Assembly (NCBI GenBank): GCA_944332375.1
Contig: CALVJU010000069.1
Location: 1 to 17,620 of the forward strand
DNA: 17,620 nt
DNA from: an uncultured Bacilli bacterium
GTDB lineage: Bacteria > Bacillota_I > Bacilli_A > RF39 > UBA660
Direction of reading: 5' to 3'
The notes beneath the pieces are model-generated. The model was not told the DNA's origin and made no database searches. It worked only from the letters and a program-made list of their open reading frames with translations. A program made the position numbers and the translations under genes. Positions 14,873 to 17,620 of the stretch are shown one piece after another (position 1 is the stretch's first letter; every line of letters begins with the position of its first letter).

Positions 14873-14878
14873 ACAAAA
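14862..14878. promoter_or_regulatory. 17-bp perfect palindrome in the pncA leader, candidate NrtR operator
   Basis: On the minus strand this reads TTTTGTTATTAACAAAA, a perfect palindrome around one central base, with the core TGTTA-N-TAACA. It lies in the transcribed leader, 44 bp centre to centre from the TGTTAGTAACA site by the -10 box. It may bind the regulator or act as an RNA hairpin. Confidence 0.55.
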
Positions 14879-14890
14879 ATATTGATTTTT

Positions 14891-14910
14891 CAGATGCTTT
14901 TCTGCATCTG
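14891..14910 (-). promoter_or_regulatory. Stem-loop at the 5' end of the NAD operon mRNA
   Basis: CAGATGC and GCATCTG (7 bp, perfect) enclose a 6-base loop. With transcription starting near 14912, this hairpin would sit at the extreme 5' end of the mRNA. No T tract follows, so it is likelier to protect the mRNA than to stop transcription. Confidence 0.55.
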
Positions 14911-14933
14911 TTACTAACATTATATTAATAACA
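14909..14933. promoter_or_regulatory. 25-bp imperfect palindrome over the -10 box, candidate NrtR operator
   Basis: The segment is bounded by TGTTA and TAACA, with 10 of 12 position pairs complementary around a central base. It contains the perfect 11-bp palindrome TGTTAGTAACA (14909-14919) and the related TGTTATTAATA (14923-14933, minus strand). It covers the -10 hexamer of the NAD operon promoter, a position that would block RNA polymerase. Assignment to NrtR rests on the operon encoding such a regulator. Confidence 0.6.
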
Positions 14934-14947
14934 TATCGTTTTGTCAA
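14919..14947 (-). promoter_or_regulatory. Promoter of the NAD salvage operon
   Basis: On the minus strand TTGACA (14947-14942) and TATAAT (14924-14919) are both perfect consensus and 17 bases apart. An A/T-rich stretch upstream (about 14950-14995) could act as an UP element. A fully consensus promoter overlaid by palindromes is a usual design for a repressor-controlled operon. Confidence 0.9.
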
Positions 14948-15052
14948 CCCTCTTTTTAACATTTTTTTAAAAACATTTTATTTTTTATAAAAAAGAAAGA
15001 AAACACCAGTATTTGACACCCCATTTTCTACATTCATACCAAAGTACGATCA

Positions 15053-15081
15053 TCAAAAAAAGACCACTTTTCAGCGATCTT
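15053..15081 (-). terminator. Intrinsic terminator of the noc/parB-like gene
   Basis: On the minus strand AAGATCGCT (15081-15073) pairs with AGTGGTCTT (15068-15060), including two G-U pairs, around a GAAA tetraloop. A run of seven T follows (15061-15055). The first arm overlaps the TAA stop codon. It separates this gene from the NAD operon. Confidence 0.88.
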
Positions 15082-17386
15082 ATTCATCCTCTTTTCTAAT
15101 TTTAAATACAACTTGATATAAATCTTCAAAATCATATTCTTCAATTCTAATCTGATATCCCTTTTGTTGCAAACTCTCTGCAAAACTCTTTACTTCACCA
15201 CTCACTTTTTGAATATCAAATCCAGTTTTTGGAGTTGGTTCTACCTGTACTTCTTTTCTTGCAGGTGGTACAGGAACTTCTACTGGTTGTTGTAAACTAG
15301 GTTCATTTAAAATTGCAGAATCTCCAGGTCCTTTAAAACTTGTTGAAGTTTCTTCTGGTTCTTCTGGATCAAACAAGAAAGAATTTGTATCATTTGTAAT
15401 ACTTGGTTCGATTGGCATAATATCTTTATCTAATCCATCAATAAATGTTGGTTCAATCAATCCCGGTGTAGTTGACTCTGGTTGTTGTGGTTTTGGTGGA
15501 ATAGGTAATGGTTTCTCATCTTTTGCTATATCATTGAATAATTCTTCTTCCTTAGGTTTCTGTATTTTTAATTCTCTATCTAAATTGCTAACTGATGAAA
15601 CTGGATCAGGTTCCGGTTTCGGAGCTGTATAAATAGGTATCTCCGGTTCTACTGGTTTTGGAGTAGGTGTATCATGAATCGCAAATGATTCTGATTTTGG
15701 CATACTCTCACTAAAACTTGTATCTCCAAAATGGAACAATTGATCAGATGGACGATCTTCCCTTCTCGGTTGCTCAATTGGAGCCGGAGTAGGTGGAACG
15801 ATCCTTTGTGGTTCCGTACTATGAAAACTAAATAATTGTTCCGGTTGTTGGGCTGCAGGTTTCTCTTCTTCTACATGTGGAGTAAGATCAATTGCTGATT
15901 CCTCTTTTTCATCTCCAAAATCAAATAACTGTTCTTTATGATCACCAGATACTGAAGGTTGTACCATAGAAGATGGAGTAAATAAATTTGAATTCATACT
16001 ATTTTCACTAGAAATATTGGAAATGTTTTCTTGTTTACTCTCCATATTCACTGGTCCTGATGTTGTATTCCCTCCAGTAGGTCCAAATTGAAATAAGGAC
16101 TCATTTGTTGCGGGAATCTCCTTAAATCCTGGATTTTCTTCTCCTTTTGGATTCAAAGATACCGTCTTATTTAAATCATTTTCCGTCACTGGGGCTGGAG
16201 TTACAGGTGCTGGCGTTGGTGTTGGTGCTACTGGTTCCAATGTCTTCCCAAGTTCTTTTTCATCAAAGAACTTATCAAAATCAAAATTCGTCACTGGTGT
16301 TGGCGTTGGTTTCACACCAAAATCCATATTTGCTTGAGCACGATCAATATTTTCTACATATCCATTATTTTGTGATTGTGAAGAATGATCTGTTGCTTCT
16401 AAATCAGCTAAATTAAAGAATTTACCAGGTTTTAAAGCAGGTTCAGATTGTTGTGACGCTTCTCTTTCTGCTTGTTCCATCTGTAACATCTGATCGTCAG
16501 GTTTTAATAAATCTTCTATTGTTTTTTTATCTTTTCCATTTGCTCTATTAATATCTTGTGCTGTATTGACAATCTTATCTACATCCATAAATCCCGGATT
16601 AATTGTTTGTTGAGTGATACTTCCTTGTGTATTAGGTACATCATTTTGAATTCCTTGTGTAGGTATATTATATTGTCCAAATTGTCCTGTCATATTATCA
16701 TTCATTTTATTCACCGTCTCTTCCTCTGGAAAATCTAAAATCTCAATTTCATCTGTATTATTTGGTTCACTCTGTTGTTGCTTTGCATTCAATAACTTTT
16801 GAATTTCTAAATCTGTCTGTCTTACTGTTAAACGCTTATCAATAATTTCTTTTAACATTTTCTTTTGATCGGCACGACTCAATTTCAATAACGATCTAGC
16901 ATGTCTTTCAGAAATCTTCTCATATAATAAAGCATTTTGTACATCTTCATCTAAATTTAATAATCGAAGTTTATTCGCAATGGTCGACTGTTTTTTTCCT
17001 AACTTCTGAGCCAATTGCTCTTGTGTTAAATACCCCATATCTAACACTTTTCGATAAGATTGTGCTTCTTCAATCGGAGTAAGATCTTTTCTCTGAACAT
17101 TTTCAATGAGCGCTAATTCCGCACTTTGTTTATCATCTAGTTGTTTGATAATTGCTGGAATGGTTTTTTTACCAGCCATCTCACTTGCCTTGTATCTCCT
17201 TTCTCCTGCAATAATTTCATACTTATCACCAATTGGGCGCACTAAAATAGGGTGAATGACACCATGATTTTTAATAGATTCCGCCAGTGCTAAAACCTCT
17301 GATTCAGAAAATTTAACACGAGGCTGAAAACGGTTCGGTAAAATATCTTCAAGTAAAAGCTCTTTTACCTGAACTTGATCGTTCAT
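15080..17386 (-). CDS. noc: ParB/Noc-family DNA-binding protein with long disordered FxFG-containing linker
   Basis: ParB-type proteins are CTP-dependent DNA clamps; Noc is the branch that blocks division over the nucleoid. Residues 1-200 give the conserved part: PNRFQPR (17-23), the CTP-binding motifs GERRYKAS (61-68) and ENVQRKDL (95-102), and the helix-turn-helix TQEQLAQKLGKKQSTIANKL (121-140). Gln133, Lys139 and Arg161 (SERHARSL) match Noc rather than ParB at the specificity positions as I recall them. A C-terminal dimerisation domain (about 722-768) ends YDFEDLYQVVFKIRK. Between them lie about 520 low-complexity residues rich in Pro, Thr, Gln and Glu, with repeated LFxF(G/H) motifs. Usual Noc/ParB length is about 280-300, so 768 is exceptional. 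The N-terminal amphipathic helix of Bacillus Noc is not obvious. A chromosome ParB role remains possible. Confidence 0.88.
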   Translation of the reverse strand: MNDQVQVKELLLEDILPNRFQPRVKFSESEVLALAESIKNHGVIHPILVRPIGDKYEIIAGERRYKASEMAGKKTIPAIIKQLDDKQSAELALIENVQRKDLTPIEEAQSYRKVLDMGYLTQEQLAQKLGKKQSTIANKLRLLNLDEDVQNALLYEKISERHARSLLKLSRADQKKMLKEIIDKRLTVRQTDLEIQKLLNAKQQQSEPNNTDEIEILDFPEEETVNKMNDNMTGQFGQYNIPTQGIQNDVPNTQGSITQQTINPGFMDVDKIVNTAQDINRANGKDKKTIEDLLKPDDQMLQMEQAEREASQQSEPALKPGKFFNLADLEATDHSSQSQNNGYVENIDRAQANMDFGVKPTPTPVTNFDFDKFFDEKELGKTLEPVAPTPTPAPVTPAPVTENDLNKTVSLNPKGEENPGFKEIPATNESLFQFGPTGGNTTSGPVNMESKQENISNISSENSMNSNLFTPSSMVQPSVSGDHKEQLFDFGDEKEESAIDLTPHVEEEKPAAQQPEQLFSFHSTEPQRIVPPTPAPIEQPRREDRPSDQLFHFGDTSFSESMPKSESFAIHDTPTPKPVEPEIPIYTAPKPEPDPVSSVSNLDRELKIQKPKEEELFNDIAKDEKPLPIPPKPQQPESTTPGLIEPTFIDGLDKDIMPIEPSITNDTNSFLFDPEEPEETSTSFKGPGDSAILNEPSLQQPVEVPVPPARKEVQVEPTPKTGFDIQKVSGEVKSFAESLQQKGYQIRIEEYDFEDLYQVVFKIRKEDE
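15725..16096 (-). other. Repeated LFxFG-type short motifs in the disordered linker
   Basis: Within the linker of the Noc-like protein, NESLFQFGPTGG (residue 431 on), KEQLFDFGDEKE (487 on), PEQLFSFHSTEP (518 on) and SDQLFHFGDTSF (550 on) are spaced 31-56 residues apart and set in polar, Pro-rich sequence. SFLFDPEE (669 on), KFFNLADLE and NFDFDKFF are looser relatives. Most are preceded by E/D/P-Q-L. They look like repeated docking motifs or aromatic stickers. Confidence 0.8.
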
Positions 17387-17426
17387 AAACTCACGCCCCT
17401 TTTATCTTTCTAGTTATTCTTATATC

Positions 17427-17455
17427 ATTGTACTATATTTTTTTTACTTTTACAA
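17427..17455 (-). promoter_or_regulatory. Promoter of the noc/parB-like gene
   Basis: On the minus strand TTGTAA (17455-17450) and TACAAT (17432-17427) are 17 bases apart. The leader of about 35 bases carries AAAAGGGGCGTGAG before the ATG at 17386, which supports that start. Confidence 0.7.
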
Positions 17456-17524
17456 GAAGTAAAACCTGATATCTTTCCACTTTACAAATTCTCCGTAACT
17501 ATTCAGACTATGACACGCAAAAGT

Positions 17525-17552
17525 AAAGAGTAATCATTGTTGATTGCTCTTT
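17525..17552 (-). terminator. Hairpin terminator after the partial gene at the right edge
   Basis: AAAGAGTAATCA (17525-17536) and TGATTGCTCTTT (17541-17552) form a 12-bp stem around a 4-base loop. It has one G-U pair in plus-strand RNA and one C-A mismatch in minus-strand RNA. It starts at the stop codon of the partial minus-strand gene, and an interrupted T stretch follows on that strand. Confidence 0.55.
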
Positions 17553-17620
17553 TAATGTACAAAAAGTTCTTCATTATTAAATATAGCTAAAATAGCCTTA
17601 AATGGATTAATACCTCTTTT
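17552..17620 (-). CDS. 3' end of a gene entering from the right
   Basis: Only one minus-strand frame is open from the window edge. It encodes KRGINPFKAILAIFNNEELF followed by VH and a TAA at 17554-17552, directly before a hairpin. The other two minus-strand frames meet stops within about 35 bases. The fragment is too short to identify. Noc genes often sit beside rsmG, parA or parB, but this C-terminus is not one I recognise. Confidence 0.45.
   Translation of the reverse strand, partial: KRGINPFKAILAIFNNEELFVH

Noticed and set aside
14837..14912. Riboswitch in the pncA leader
   Set aside because: The leader is about 75 bases, A/U-rich, with a single short hairpin and no conserved NAD riboswitch core that I can see; protein operators explain it better.
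16147..16416. Plus-strand open frame opposite the noc linker
   Set aside because: It is the antisense of low-complexity coding sequence, with no ribosome-binding site or recognisable protein.

Overview
The window is A+T-rich chromosomal DNA (roughly 30% G+C by eye) from a Gram-positive-type, low-GC bacterium. Ribosome-binding sites are strong AGGAGG-like sequences, -35/-10 boxes are of the TTGACA/TATAAT type, and terminators are hairpins followed by U tracts. A Noc/ParB-type protein, a membrane-anchored GH25 lysozyme and a compact NAD salvage operon fit Bacilli (Bacillota) of the Erysipelotrichia/RF39-like kind. Several genes end in TGA inside ATGA overlaps, so TGA is a stop here and the Mycoplasma code does not apply. 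No rRNA, tRNA or CRISPR array was seen.

Left, 1-2824: an accessory region. A minus-strand pair encodes a small secreted protein (711-1172) and a multi-pass membrane protein that runs off the window edge (1-604). The secreted-protein gene is bracketed by a perfect 15-bp inverted repeat and followed by 7-bp tandem repeats; a 23-bp tandem duplication covers its promoter region. A complete insertion sequence (1280-2824) with perfect 17-bp terminal inverted repeats and an apparently intact DDE transposase sits just upstream of that promoter.

Middle left, 2825-6627: four minus-strand genes that look like one operon: a SUFU-domain protein, an HExxH metallopeptidase-like protein, a transglutaminase-like protein (Cys-His-Asp) and an unrecognised protein. 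This is the strongest candidate for an undescribed functional module. A separate hypothetical gene (5830-6414) with its own terminator lies upstream. A divergent plus-strand gene for a membrane-anchored protein follows, with a promoter framed by a 12-bp inverted repeat.

Middle right, 7648-14947: a GH25 muramidase anchored by an N-terminal membrane segment, then the NAD operon, read on the minus strand as pncA, pncB, an ADP-ribose pyrophosphatase-type Nudix gene, nadE, prs, nadD and a NrtR-type regulator. Together these convert nicotinamide to NAD: PncA gives nicotinate, PncB with PRPP from Prs gives NaMN, NadD gives NaAD, and NadE gives NAD. The last gene encodes a protein with a degenerate Nudix domain and a C-terminal winged helix, the NrtR layout. 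The promoter before pncA is consensus-perfect and is overlaid by palindromes built on TGTTA...TAACA, which suggests autogenous repression by the regulator at the operon's far end.

Right, 15080-17620: a 768-residue ParB/Noc-family protein in which about 520 residues of disordered, P/T/Q/E-rich sequence separate the DNA-binding part from the C-terminal dimerisation domain. That linker carries repeated LFxFG-type motifs. The 3' end of another minus-strand gene reaches the right edge.
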